A stretch of DNA of 5,929 nt from positions 1-5,929 of the forward strand of contig JAFXWR010000150.1 in assembly GCA_017542725.1 (NCBI GenBank), written 5' to 3'. The notes under the pieces are model-generated. The model did no database searches, had not been told where the DNA came from, and saw only the letters and a program-made list of their open reading frames with translations. A program made the translations under genes and the position numbers. This DNA is from Lachnospiraceae bacterium (GTDB taxonomy: Bacteria; Bacillota_A; Clostridia; Lachnospirales; Lachnospiraceae). Shown here one piece after another: positions 1-5,876 of the stretch (the first letter of the stretch is position 1; each line of letters opens with the position of its first letter).

Positions 1-984
1 AATTGATTTTAAATCTATAAACTCAATCTTGTCATCCACACATTTTTTCTCATTTTTTACAATTTTTAAAATTCTCTCTTGATTTCTTATAGCATAATCT
101 GTATCTAACCCAAAGTAATGGAAAAGTCTTATAACTCTATCCATATCTTTAAATGCAGATATCTCCATAGCCATTCTGATGCCAATTGCTACACATTCAC
201 CATGATTCTTATTAAGTCTTTCATTAGTCTCTATAGCATGTCCAAGAGTATGTCCAAAATTAAGAAGCCTTCTTTCTTTTAAATCATAAGGATCTATTAA
301 AACAAACTTTTTCTTAATTTCTATACTCTTATTTATAATATATTTTAGGACAGTTGGATTTTTAGATACAATTTTGGCCTTATTATTTTCAAGATAATCA
401 AAGAACGATGAATCAGTTATAAGTGCATGCTTTATAACTTCTGATAATCCACATGCAAAATCTCTATCCTTAAGTGTATTTAATACGGTAATATTATCGT
501 AGACAAATACAGGATTTTTAAATGCTCCAACAGCATTTTTAATTCCGCAAACATTTACAGCAGTCTTACCACCGATAGATGAATCAGCCATTGACAAAAG
601 TGTAGTTGGTATACTTCCATAATCAATTCCACGCATATAAGTTGCAGCTACAAATCCAGTAACATCACTAACTGTGCCACCGCCAAATGCAATAATAAAA
701 TCTCGACGAGAAAAATTATGTTCTATCAAAAACTTATATACTTTCTCGCAAGTATATATACTCTTGTTTCTTTCACCACTTGTTATGGTATAACAAAAAA
801 TTTCATCATTAAATTCCTGAGTAAACAATGACTCAAGTTCATTATAATAATATTTTCTAACATTATAATCAGTTATAATTAAAACTTTTTTATTTAAAAT
901 ATTGTTTGCTTTTAAAATACTTGTCAATGAAGAAAAGTCTTCAGCAACTGTTATACTATATGGAAGTTTTGATTGTGCCTTCAT
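1..984 (-). CDS. aroB: 3-dehydroquinate synthase (AroB), C-terminus cut by window edge
   Basis: This cytosolic NAD-dependent, metal-dependent enzyme converts DAHP to 3-dehydroquinate and phosphate, the second step of the shikimate pathway to aromatic amino acids. The 328 codons visible match the family throughout. The NAD-binding glycine motif GGGTVSD is at about 101-107, ATYMRG at 114-119, and the substrate loop IPTTLL..ADSSIGGKT at 125-141. Metal ligands expected from the family are all present: E182 in SEVIKHA, H245 in NFGHTLGHA and H261 in HGECVAIG. Other expected active-site residues are R118, D134, K140, K149-N150, K185, N242, H249 and a KK pair at 313-314. The family runs about 350 residues, so only some 20-30 are missing beyond position 1; no stop is seen. 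The ATG at 984 is chosen because AGGAG lies 6 bases upstream. It follows sepF by 9 bases and probably shares its transcript. Mild oddities are Ser106 where Gly is usual (GGGxxGD) and Ala133 in place of the usual Val before DSS. Identification is firm. Confidence 0.96.
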   Translation of the reverse strand, partial: MKAQSKLPYSITVAEDFSSLTSILKANNILNKKVLIITDYNVRKYYYNELESLFTQEFNDEIFCYTITSGERNKSIYTCEKVYKFLIEHNFSRRDFIIAFGGGTVSDVTGFVAATYMRGIDYGSIPTTLLSMADSSIGGKTAVNVCGIKNAVGAFKNPVFVYDNITVLNTLKDRDFACGLSEVIKHALITDSSFFDYLENNKAKIVSKNPTVLKYIINKSIEIKKKFVLIDPYDLKERRLLNFGHTLGHAIETNERLNKNHGECVAIGIRMAMEISAFKDMDRVIRLFHYFGLDTDYAIRNQERILKIVKNEKKCVDDKIEFIDLKSI

Positions 985-990
985 CTATAA

Positions 991-995
991 CTCCT
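991..995 (-). promoter_or_regulatory. aroB ribosome binding site overlapping sepF stop
   Basis: AGGAG lies 6 bases before the aroB ATG. Its first two bases are the last two of the sepF TAG stop codon, so ribosomes ending sepF finish directly on the aroB Shine-Dalgarno sequence. This supports the aroB start at 984 and suggests coupled translation of the two genes. Confidence 0.8.
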
Positions 996-1740
996 AAAAT
1001 TGTGACTTTGGTGGTTGATAAAATCCTTGTAAATCTTGAGAAAGTTTTTCTGCATTTTGTCCAAAATTAAATCCTTGTTGTCCTTGATTAAAATTTTGTT
1101 GTCCGAAATTACTTGATTGGGCAAATGGTTGATTCTGTGTAAAAGGAGGTTGCTGACTAAAGCCAGCATTATTTTGTGAATTAAAATCAAATCCTTGATT
1201 CACATTGAAACCATAGCCACTTTGACCTTGATTAGATGCTCCATTCGTAGGAAGGAAATCATAGGCCCCAATAGTTTCAGTGTTTAAAGAAAATATATAT
1301 TGCTTCTCTCCCATTTTTTTGCAGTCACCATCAAGTGCAAATATTGCACCAGAAATTACATCTACAATTCTCTGCGCTACTTGCGGATTTGCCACTTCTA
1401 CATTCACCATAGCAGTGAAACCACTTTTAACATTTCTTATTATGCTAAATGCTTCTTCAAATGACTGTGGTACATACACTTGGATTTTTCCATTTCCTCT
1501 AACCTTCTGTGACTGATTGTTTTTAGCCATATCAAAGCCATGGCTCCCTAAATCAAAGGCTTGCTTATTTTGTCCAAATGCATTTTCACTTCCTGTTTTC
1601 TTTGCAAAAGGTTTCGGAAATGAAAAACTTCCACTCTGACTACCTTGTTCTTGAAATTCGTTATCATCATCAAACATCATATCATCGTCAGCATTAAAGA
1701 TATTTTTCATTGTCTTCGTTACTTCTTTAAAAATACTCAT
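994..1740 (-). CDS. sepF: Cell division protein SepF with a long Q/N/F/G-rich tail
   Basis: SepF binds the FtsZ C-terminal peptide, assembles into arcs or rings and tethers the Z-ring to the membrane. Three regions are visible in the 248 residues. An N-terminal amphipathic stretch followed by an acidic patch (KNIFNADDD..FDDD, 12-26) fits the SepF membrane anchor. A polar linker with Phe-Gly motifs spans about 30-80. The SepF core spans about 85-158, with KIQVYVPQSFEEA, the VVNL-like strand MVNVEV, QRIVDVISGAIFALDGD and a final IFSLN strand. The family is usually about 150 residues; here about 80 more follow (166-248), nearly uncharged and built of Gln, Asn, Gly, Ser and regularly spaced Phe. 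The core makes the identification secure; the tail's role is unknown. The start at 1740 is supported by GGAGGA upstream; Met11 is a possible later start but has no such site. The gene has its own promoter in the gap before it and leads into aroB. Confidence 0.93.
   Translation of the reverse strand: MSIFKEVTKTMKNIFNADDDMMFDDDNEFQEQGSQSGSFSFPKPFAKKTGSENAFGQNKQAFDLGSHGFDMAKNNQSQKVRGNGKIQVYVPQSFEEAFSIIRNVKSGFTAMVNVEVANPQVAQRIVDVISGAIFALDGDCKKMGEKQYIFSLNTETIGAYDFLPTNGASNQGQSGYGFNVNQGFDFNSQNNAGFSQQPPFTQNQPFAQSSNFGQQNFNQGQQGFNFGQNAEKLSQDLQGFYQPPKSQF
997..1245 (-). other. Low-complexity prion-like tail of SepF (residues about 166-248)
   Basis: This segment encodes a likely disordered tail. Between residues 162 and 230 the only charged residue is D185. 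Phe recurs at 178, 184, 186, 194, 200, 206, 212, 217, 224, 226 and 240, often 5-8 residues apart, separated by Gln/Asn/Gly/Ser/Pro spacers. This aromatic-sticker and polar-spacer pattern resembles prion-like or FG-repeat disordered regions. A few charged residues (E231, K232, D236, K245) appear only near the end. The linker before the core has a similar but sparser composition. Disorder and any self-association are inferred from composition alone. Confidence 0.75.
1021..1197 (-). repeat. Three copies of a 9-base QGF repeat in the sepF tail
   Basis: The 9-mer CAAGGATTT (minus strand), encoding Gln-Gly-Phe, occurs exactly at 1189-1197, 1069-1077 and 1021-1029. The protein context is QGFDFN, QGFNFG and QGFYQP. 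The copies are all in frame and dispersed rather than tandem. They suggest growth of the tail by short duplications, or simple composition bias in a region limited to a few codons. Confidence 0.6.
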
Positions 1741-1744
1741 TTTG

Positions 1745-1750
1745 TCCTCC
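1745..1750 (-). promoter_or_regulatory. sepF ribosome binding site
   Basis: GGAGGA ends 4 bases before the ATG at 1740, a near-ideal Shine-Dalgarno match. It fixes the sepF start at 1740 rather than at Met11. Confidence 0.85.
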
Positions 1751-1765
1751 GAAAATATAAATTTT

Positions 1766-1795
1766 ATTATATCATATATTCTTTAATATCTACAA
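1766..1795 (-). promoter_or_regulatory. Extended -10 promoter for sepF-aroB
   Basis: In the 62-base gap between the HlyD-like gene and sepF, the minus strand carries a perfect TATAAT at 1771-1766, preceded by TG and one base (TGATATAAT, bases 1774-1766), an extended -10. A weak -35, TTGTAG, lies at 1795-1790 with an 18-base spacer. The predicted start is near 1759, giving a leader of about 20 bases with the strong ribosome binding site. AT-rich DNA can yield TATAAT by chance, but here it lies in the only intergenic gap that could house a promoter. I see no convincing intrinsic terminator in the same gap, so read-through from upstream is also likely. Confidence 0.65.
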
Positions 1796-1802
1796 GTATT
1801 GG

Positions 1803-3185
1803 CTAAGATGTTATCAAGTCTCCTTCTTTAATGTCGCTAGCATTTAGGCAAATATGGTCATAAAGTGAAATCCCATTTACTGTTTGCTTCTTAACTATAG
1901 CATATTCATTGGTTTTGTCGATTATATCTACATTTTTAAATATGGCATAGCCCTTATTCATATTATAGACACCGTTTAATTGCCTAACTTCGCTTAAGGA
2001 AAAAGTATCGTTATATCTATTTATCAATACATCGCCATACTTAAGTTTAGATAAAGTGTCATCTATTGATATATAGTAATAATCATTATCTTCTTTTGAT
2101 ATGTTACAAATAAACTTTTCTCTTACACCATTAACTCCGACTTTATAAAATATATCTTCATTGGTCTCGTTGTCTTTTTCAACCATAGTCTTTGGTATCA
2201 CATAGCAATTTTTGGAAACCAATGATTTAATCGGCACTTTATACCCAGATACTTTTTTATTTTCTATCTCAAACTCAACTACTCTCTTATCAATAAACTT
2301 TTCAGGGTAATCAGTTATGTTTAATTTAAAATGTTTTTTACCATCGCTTCCAATAAAGCTCTCAATTCTTCCATTTGTTGTCACATTTTCATACACAAAC
2401 TTAACAAACACATTATTTGACTTTTGGTAATTATCATAGTCATAAGAACTATCAAATGCTATTGAAAACTCGGGGCTTTTAATTATTTTATATATATTAT
2501 CACCAGATATAACTTCTTTCTTTTGCGTAGAGACTTTTACACTATCATATTTTTTTATTACTTCATCACTATAATTTTCAATCTTTGATGATTCATAGCC
2601 ATCGATTATAAATGATACAAGTCCAGCAAACTTCGCATAGCCTTTCTCTTTTGCATCAATTTCTTTTTCTATGTCAATGTTTTCAAGTTGTTTAACAAGA
2701 TTAATTTCATTGATAAGTCCATTCAATGAATCTTTTGCATTATAGATATTTGAAAAGTCATAATCAGTAATATTATTGTTGTACATTTTTATATTTTGTC
2801 TAATATTTTTTTTGTCATCACTATTTAATTCAAAACTTTGAACTACACTTGGCGAGTCATTTATTGTATATATGAATGCACCTCTATTAACTCTCTCGGC
2901 ATTAGCTACATAAAAATTAATGAATCCGTTATTTATACAAGTTGCTATACTTTCATCTCTATATATAAAACCTTTATGTCTATCTACATTTACTATCTCT
3001 CCTATTGTAACTTCATAAATTTTTACATTTTTATTATTAAATATTTTTACAAAATTAAATACAATGTATACGCCTATAATCACCAATATTATAAACAAAA
3101 CTTTAAAAATATAAAAACCCTTAACTTTTTTTGTTTCTTTAATACTTTGCTTATCAATATTTAATTTTTTTTCCTTAAAAAACAT
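1803..3185 (-). CDS. HlyD-like single-pass envelope protein of the Clostridia sepF neighbourhood
   Basis: This 460-residue protein has a lysine-rich cytoplasmic N-terminus, one hydrophobic segment at about 25-46 and a large presumed extracellular part. Just after the membrane segment is a lipoyl/barrel-sandwich-like stretch (about 55-110), with IYEVTIGEI, a Gly-Phe-Ile-Tyr-Arg-Asp-Glu motif at 72-78, NGFINFYV and ERVNRGAFIYTIND. This resembles HlyD-type adaptor half-motifs, in which a first lipoyl half is followed by a helical region. Residues 120-220 look helical and charged; AGLVSFIIDGYE at 187-198 resembles a motif I recall from this family. The C-terminal part has GDVLI and GISLYDHICLN. 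Proteins of this kind are often annotated as HlyD-family efflux adaptors in Clostridia and, from memory, are often near sepF. No ABC transporter or outer-membrane partner is present here, so an export role is not supported, and a division or wall role is only inferred. Its ATG overlaps the carboxypeptidase stop (TAATG) and no Shine-Dalgarno sequence precedes it. Confidence 0.75.
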   Translation of the reverse strand: MFFKEKKLNIDKQSIKETKKVKGFYIFKVLFIILVIIGVYIVFNFVKIFNNKNVKIYEVTIGEIVNVDRHKGFIYRDESIATCINNGFINFYVANAERVNRGAFIYTINDSPSVVQSFELNSDDKKNIRQNIKMYNNNITDYDFSNIYNAKDSLNGLINEINLVKQLENIDIEKEIDAKEKGYAKFAGLVSFIIDGYESSKIENYSDEVIKKYDSVKVSTQKKEVISGDNIYKIIKSPEFSIAFDSSYDYDNYQKSNNVFVKFVYENVTTNGRIESFIGSDGKKHFKLNITDYPEKFIDKRVVEFEIENKKVSGYKVPIKSLVSKNCYVIPKTMVEKDNETNEDIFYKVGVNGVREKFICNISKEDNDYYYISIDDTLSKLKYGDVLINRYNDTFSLSEVRQLNGVYNMNKGYAIFKNVDIIDKTNEYAIVKKQTVNGISLYDHICLNASDIKEGDLITS

Positions 3186-3187
3186 TA
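3183..3187 (-). promoter_or_regulatory. TAATG stop/start overlap, carboxypeptidase to HlyD-like gene
   Basis: The TAA of the carboxypeptidase gene and the ATG of the HlyD-like gene share one base (3185). The 20 bases before the ATG contain no purine-rich Shine-Dalgarno sequence, so initiation probably depends on ribosomes that have just terminated. Confidence 0.7.
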
Positions 3188-4162
3188 TTGTGGTATAGAA
3201 CTTAATAGTGCATTTGAATTATAGTATGAATTTCTTTTTGACTTTGCATTCAATACTACACTAATATATTTAACTCCTGATTTTTTTTCTGAGACAACTA
3301 ACACAAGACAGTTTCCTGCATTTGTCGTATTGCCTGTTTTTGTACCTTCAAGCAGCACATTGCTACTCATCAATAATTCTTCTGTCACAAAATAATTTGT
3401 AGTGAGCCATGTCTCTGTTCTCACTGTTCCATCACTTTGAGTTATATTTGACTTATATTCTCTCACTGTTGAAATTTCTCTAAAGATGTCATATTTCATC
3501 AATTCTTTAGTGATTAAAAACATATCATATGCTGTAGTAAAGTGGTAATCAGAATCAAGTCCATGAGGGTTCGCAAAATGAGTATTAACTGCGCCTATTC
3601 TCTCTGCCTCATTATTCATAGCAATTATAAAATTATCATAATTTCCAAATACATTTTCAGCCAAACACATAGCAGCGTCATTTCCAGACGGCACAAGTAA
3701 ACCATATAATAAATCTTTTATTGAAAGTTTGTCTCCAGCTCTAAGGTTTGCTTTTGAAACATCTTTTTCTAAATCTACAGCATCTGTGCTTACAAAATAC
3801 TCTTTATTTAAGTCAGGACAGTTTTCAAGTACTATGAGAGCAGTCATTAATTTTGTAAGACTTGCCATAGGTAATCTTTTATATGGATTGTGAAATTTTG
3901 TAAATGATGAAGGAAATCTATTAATTGATGCTATGAAATATCCATCCGCACCTATATTATTTACAACTTGCTCTTCAAGAGCATTTGGCACAACAATATA
4001 TTTCGCTGTGCCATCAGCAAAGGTACTTTCATTTGCAACATAAAGATTACTCAGAAGTCTTGAATTGTCATAATTAACTCTCAACCCTTTGCAAGATGAT
4101 AATAAAACTATTGTAAATAACAAACTAAGTATGCTTTTTAATTTTTTTATTTTAAAATTCAT
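3185..4162 (-). CDS. Lipoprotein D-alanyl-D-alanine carboxypeptidase (peptidase S11, DacA-like)
   Basis: This serine D,D-carboxypeptidase removes the terminal D-Ala from peptidoglycan pentapeptides outside the membrane, limiting crosslinking. All three penicillin-binding motifs are present in the 325 residues: SLTK at 101-104 (nucleophile S101), SGN at 159-161 and KTG at 275-277. The family signature NPHGLD is at 198-203. The N-terminus is a lipoprotein signal: positive residues, a hydrophobic core, then the lipobox LSSC with Cys24 as the lipidated residue. The usual DacA C-terminal beta domain and amphipathic anchor are absent, so lipid replaces the normal C-terminal membrane attachment. The frame stays open upstream to an ATG at 4342, but that extension lies inside the SEDS gene and would bury the signal peptide. 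The ATG at 4162, overlapping the SEDS stop as TAATG, is the right start. Clostridia hold several S11 paralogues, so dacA, dacB and dacF cannot be told apart here. Confidence 0.93.
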   Translation of the reverse strand: MNFKIKKLKSILSLLFTIVLLSSCKGLRVNYDNSRLLSNLYVANESTFADGTAKYIVVPNALEEQVVNNIGADGYFIASINRFPSSFTKFHNPYKRLPMASLTKLMTALIVLENCPDLNKEYFVSTDAVDLEKDVSKANLRAGDKLSIKDLLYGLLVPSGNDAAMCLAENVFGNYDNFIIAMNNEAERIGAVNTHFANPHGLDSDYHFTTAYDMFLITKELMKYDIFREISTVREYKSNITQSDGTVRTETWLTTNYFVTEELLMSSNVLLEGTKTGNTTNAGNCLVLVVSEKKSGVKYISVVLNAKSKRNSYYNSNALLSSIPQ

Positions 4163-4164
4163 TA
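4160..4164 (-). promoter_or_regulatory. TAATG stop/start overlap, SEDS gene to carboxypeptidase
   Basis: The TAA of the SEDS gene shares base 4162 with the carboxypeptidase ATG. The nearest purine-rich stretch (AAGAAGAGA) is about 12 bases or more upstream, too far for a good Shine-Dalgarno sequence, so translational coupling is likely. Confidence 0.7.
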
Positions 4165-5286
4165 TATTCTTGTTTCTCTTCTTATATTTAATACAAAGCC
4201 TACTCCCATATAAACTGATAAAAGCGACGAACCACCTTGTGAAAAGAATGGTAATGGAACGCCAGTGTTTGGTATCAAAGAAGTTGCAACACCTATATTT
4301 ATAAATGTCTGTACTGCTATCCAAGTAGCAACTCCAATACAAATTAAATTTTTATAATATTCTCTCTGTTTGGATGCTATAACTATGCAACTTATGATTA
4401 AGAATACATATAATAAAATAATAATCACAGAGCCAACGAATCCAACTTCTTCTCCAACTACGGCAAATATGAAATCATTTTGTGCTTCTGCAAGCCAGTT
4501 ACCATTTTTTACTGAGTTTGGCGAATCATTGTTTATACCTTTACCAGTTACTTTGCCAGAACCAATTGCGATGACTGAATTTTCTTGCTGATATTGTGCT
4601 TCATTTTTTTCAGTGGGTATAAAAAATGATTCAATTCGATTTTTTTGATAATCTCTATGAAATGGCATATTGTCTATAAATCCAAATTTTACTGACGAAT
4701 AAACAAGTATAAATAGAACTGCAAATATACCACCAAAAATCGCAAACCACCTAAACTTAAGTTTTGAAGCAAAAAGCATAGCAACAAATATTGAAGTAAA
4801 AATCAGTGAGCTTGACAAGTTTGGCTGAATGAAAATTAGTAAAAATGGTACGAAGTAAAATAAGAAAAGCTTAAACAAATTTCCAAATTGATTTATCTGT
4901 ATATCAAGCTTTTCCATGTATTTAGCAGAAAAAAGAATGAGAAAAAGTTTTGCAAACTCAGATGGTTGAATTTCCATATTTACAAATGGAATCCTTATCC
5001 ATCTTATAGAGTTTCTACCATATGCAGTTCCTGTAATTCGCACAAGTAAAAGTGCAAAAACAGAAATTGCAAAGAACCAGTAATATCTTGGCATCACCTT
5101 TTTTAGATTTAAAAATGAAATCAATAGGCAAATTATAAGTGAAGCTATAGATATTCCAAGCTGTGACATGAAAGAGTAAATTCTTTCTCCAACGCTTGAT
5201 TGTACAAAAACTAATCCAGCAATATTCAATGCTACACAAACTATAAGTTGTAAAAATCCATAATTTTTTAAATTAAAATCAAACAT
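4162..5286 (-). CDS. rodA: SEDS peptidoglycan glycosyltransferase, RodA/FtsW family
   Basis: This polytopic membrane enzyme polymerises lipid II into glycan strands and works with a class B PBP, here the gene just upstream. The 374 residues contain many hydrophobic segments (for example about 12-30, 44-60, 70-84, 139-155, 159-173, 181-197, 284-304 and 314-333), consistent with a ten-helix SEDS fold. Family motifs are NSIRWI at 92-97 (W96) and IQPSEFAKL at 106-114. NDFIFAVVGEE at 270-280 contains D271, the position of the catalytic Asp in RodA. PNTGVPLPFFSQGGSS is at 339-354. The usual QPDLGT motif reads QPNLSSS at 154-160, with Asn155 for Asp, and the usual SYGGSS reads SQGGSS. Position directly after PBP2 favours RodA, the elongation enzyme, over FtsW or SpoVE, but sequence alone does not settle this. 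The ATG at 5286 overlaps the PBP2 stop and has only a weak GGA upstream. Confidence 0.9.
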   Translation of the reverse strand: MFDFNLKNYGFLQLIVCVALNIAGLVFVQSSVGERIYSFMSQLGISIASLIICLLISFLNLKKVMPRYYWFFAISVFALLLVRITGTAYGRNSIRWIRIPFVNMEIQPSEFAKLFLILFSAKYMEKLDIQINQFGNLFKLFLFYFVPFLLIFIQPNLSSSLIFTSIFVAMLFASKLKFRWFAIFGGIFAVLFILVYSSVKFGFIDNMPFHRDYQKNRIESFFIPTEKNEAQYQQENSVIAIGSGKVTGKGINNDSPNSVKNGNWLAEAQNDFIFAVVGEEVGFVGSVIIILLYVFLIISCIVIASKQREYYKNLICIGVATWIAVQTFINIGVATSLIPNTGVPLPFFSQGGSSLLSVYMGVGFVLNIRRETRI

Positions 5287-5288
5287 TA
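5284..5288 (-). promoter_or_regulatory. TAATG stop/start overlap, PBP2 to SEDS gene
   Basis: The PBP2 TAA and the SEDS ATG share base 5286. Only CGGAA precedes, a weak Shine-Dalgarno match too close to the start. Coupling fits the need for PBP and SEDS partners in matched amounts. Confidence 0.65.
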
Positions 5289-5876
5289 TTCCGATACAGA
5301 TATTGATTTAATATCATCAGTTCCTTTAGTAAGTATTTCTTCAAATGATGTTACACCATACATGTAATTATAAACACGATTTGCAAGAGCCGCAGCATTA
5401 CCCGAAGAATATCCAAATGGTATGACTACATTTACTGCAATCTCCGGCGCATACTGTGGTGCAAATGATACAAACACGGCGTGGTTCGTTCTGTCATTTC
5501 TTTCTTGCGCCGTTCCAGTCTTTCCGCAAACTTGGAGACCCTGTGACTTAAAAATTATTTTTGCTATACCATCAGTCACCATCTTTCTCATACCTTCATG
5601 AACTACATTAAAACTTTCTTCGGTAATAGGAAGATGCTCTACAAGTTTTGGTTCAAACTGCAATAATATATTTCCTTGTTTATCTACTACTTTTTCAACT
5701 AACGACAAATCATAGAGTTTACCGCTATTTGCAAGTGCCACAGTATATCTTGCAAGTTGAACATTGTTATACGCGTGAGTACCCTGACCCATGGCAGATC
5801 TTTCAGGGTCAGTGTATGAAATAGTTGGAGATAACTCATCTATCTCTACTCCCGATTTTTTATCAAGTCCAAACAT
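5286..5876 (-). CDS. mrdA: Penicillin-binding protein 2 (class B), C-terminal transpeptidase fragment
   Basis: This is the C-terminal part of the D,D-transpeptidase that crosslinks peptidoglycan together with RodA. The 196 codons from the Met at 5876 hold the third active-site motif KTGTAQ at 119-124, followed by NHAVFVSFAP at 131-140 and an IPFGYSSGNAA stretch. Upstream is FGLDKKSGVEIDE and AMGQGTHAYNNVQLARY, both typical of class B PBPs. The SxxK nucleophile, the SxN motif and the dimerisation domain are not in the window. The Met at 5876 is internal (KYSRMFGL), not a real start, and has no Shine-Dalgarno sequence; homology continues in frame to 5897 (NFQKYSR). An in-frame TAG at 5900-5898 then breaks the frame, and none of the three frames beyond resembles a PBP2 with confidence. 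Either the gene is frameshifted or the last 30 or so bases are unreliable contig-end sequence. The 3' end is intact and overlaps the SEDS start. Confidence 0.85.
   Translation of the reverse strand: MFGLDKKSGVEIDELSPTISYTDPERSAMGQGTHAYNNVQLARYTVALANSGKLYDLSLVEKVVDKQGNILLQFEPKLVEHLPITEESFNVVHEGMRKMVTDGIAKIIFKSQGLQVCGKTGTAQERNDRTNHAVFVSFAPQYAPEIAVNVVIPFGYSSGNAAALANRVYNYMYGVTSFEEILTKGTDDIKSISVSE

Noticed and set aside
1280..1516. Plus-strand open frame of 78 codons opposite sepF
   Set aside because: It mirrors the conserved SepF core on the other strand, with no ribosome binding site or recognisable domain.
1772..1790. Possible hairpin or terminator (ATATT/AATAT) after the HlyD-like gene
   Set aside because: The stem is only five A-T pairs with no GC pairs and no proper following U tract; it overlaps the promoter spacer and is too weak for an intrinsic terminator.
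2838..3164. Plus-strand open frame of 108 codons, rich in Tyr and Ile
   Set aside because: It lies antisense to the membrane segment and early part of the HlyD-like gene; its composition is what AT-rich antisense sequence gives.
3210..3225. TATAAT on the minus strand near the end of the carboxypeptidase gene, as a promoter for the HlyD-like gene
   Set aside because: It is explained by Tyr-Asn codons, and no -35-like element lies at 16-19 bases; the nearest TTGAAT is about 24 bases away.
4163..4342. 60-codon N-terminal extension of the carboxypeptidase frame up to an ATG at 4342
   Set aside because: It overlaps the SEDS gene in another frame, gives a Cys/Trp/Tyr-rich sequence unlike any signal peptide, and would bury the clear lipoprotein signal starting at 4162.
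5015..5239. Minus-strand 74-codon frame inside the SEDS gene
   Set aside because: It is an alternate frame of a well-conserved SEDS coding region, without its own signals.
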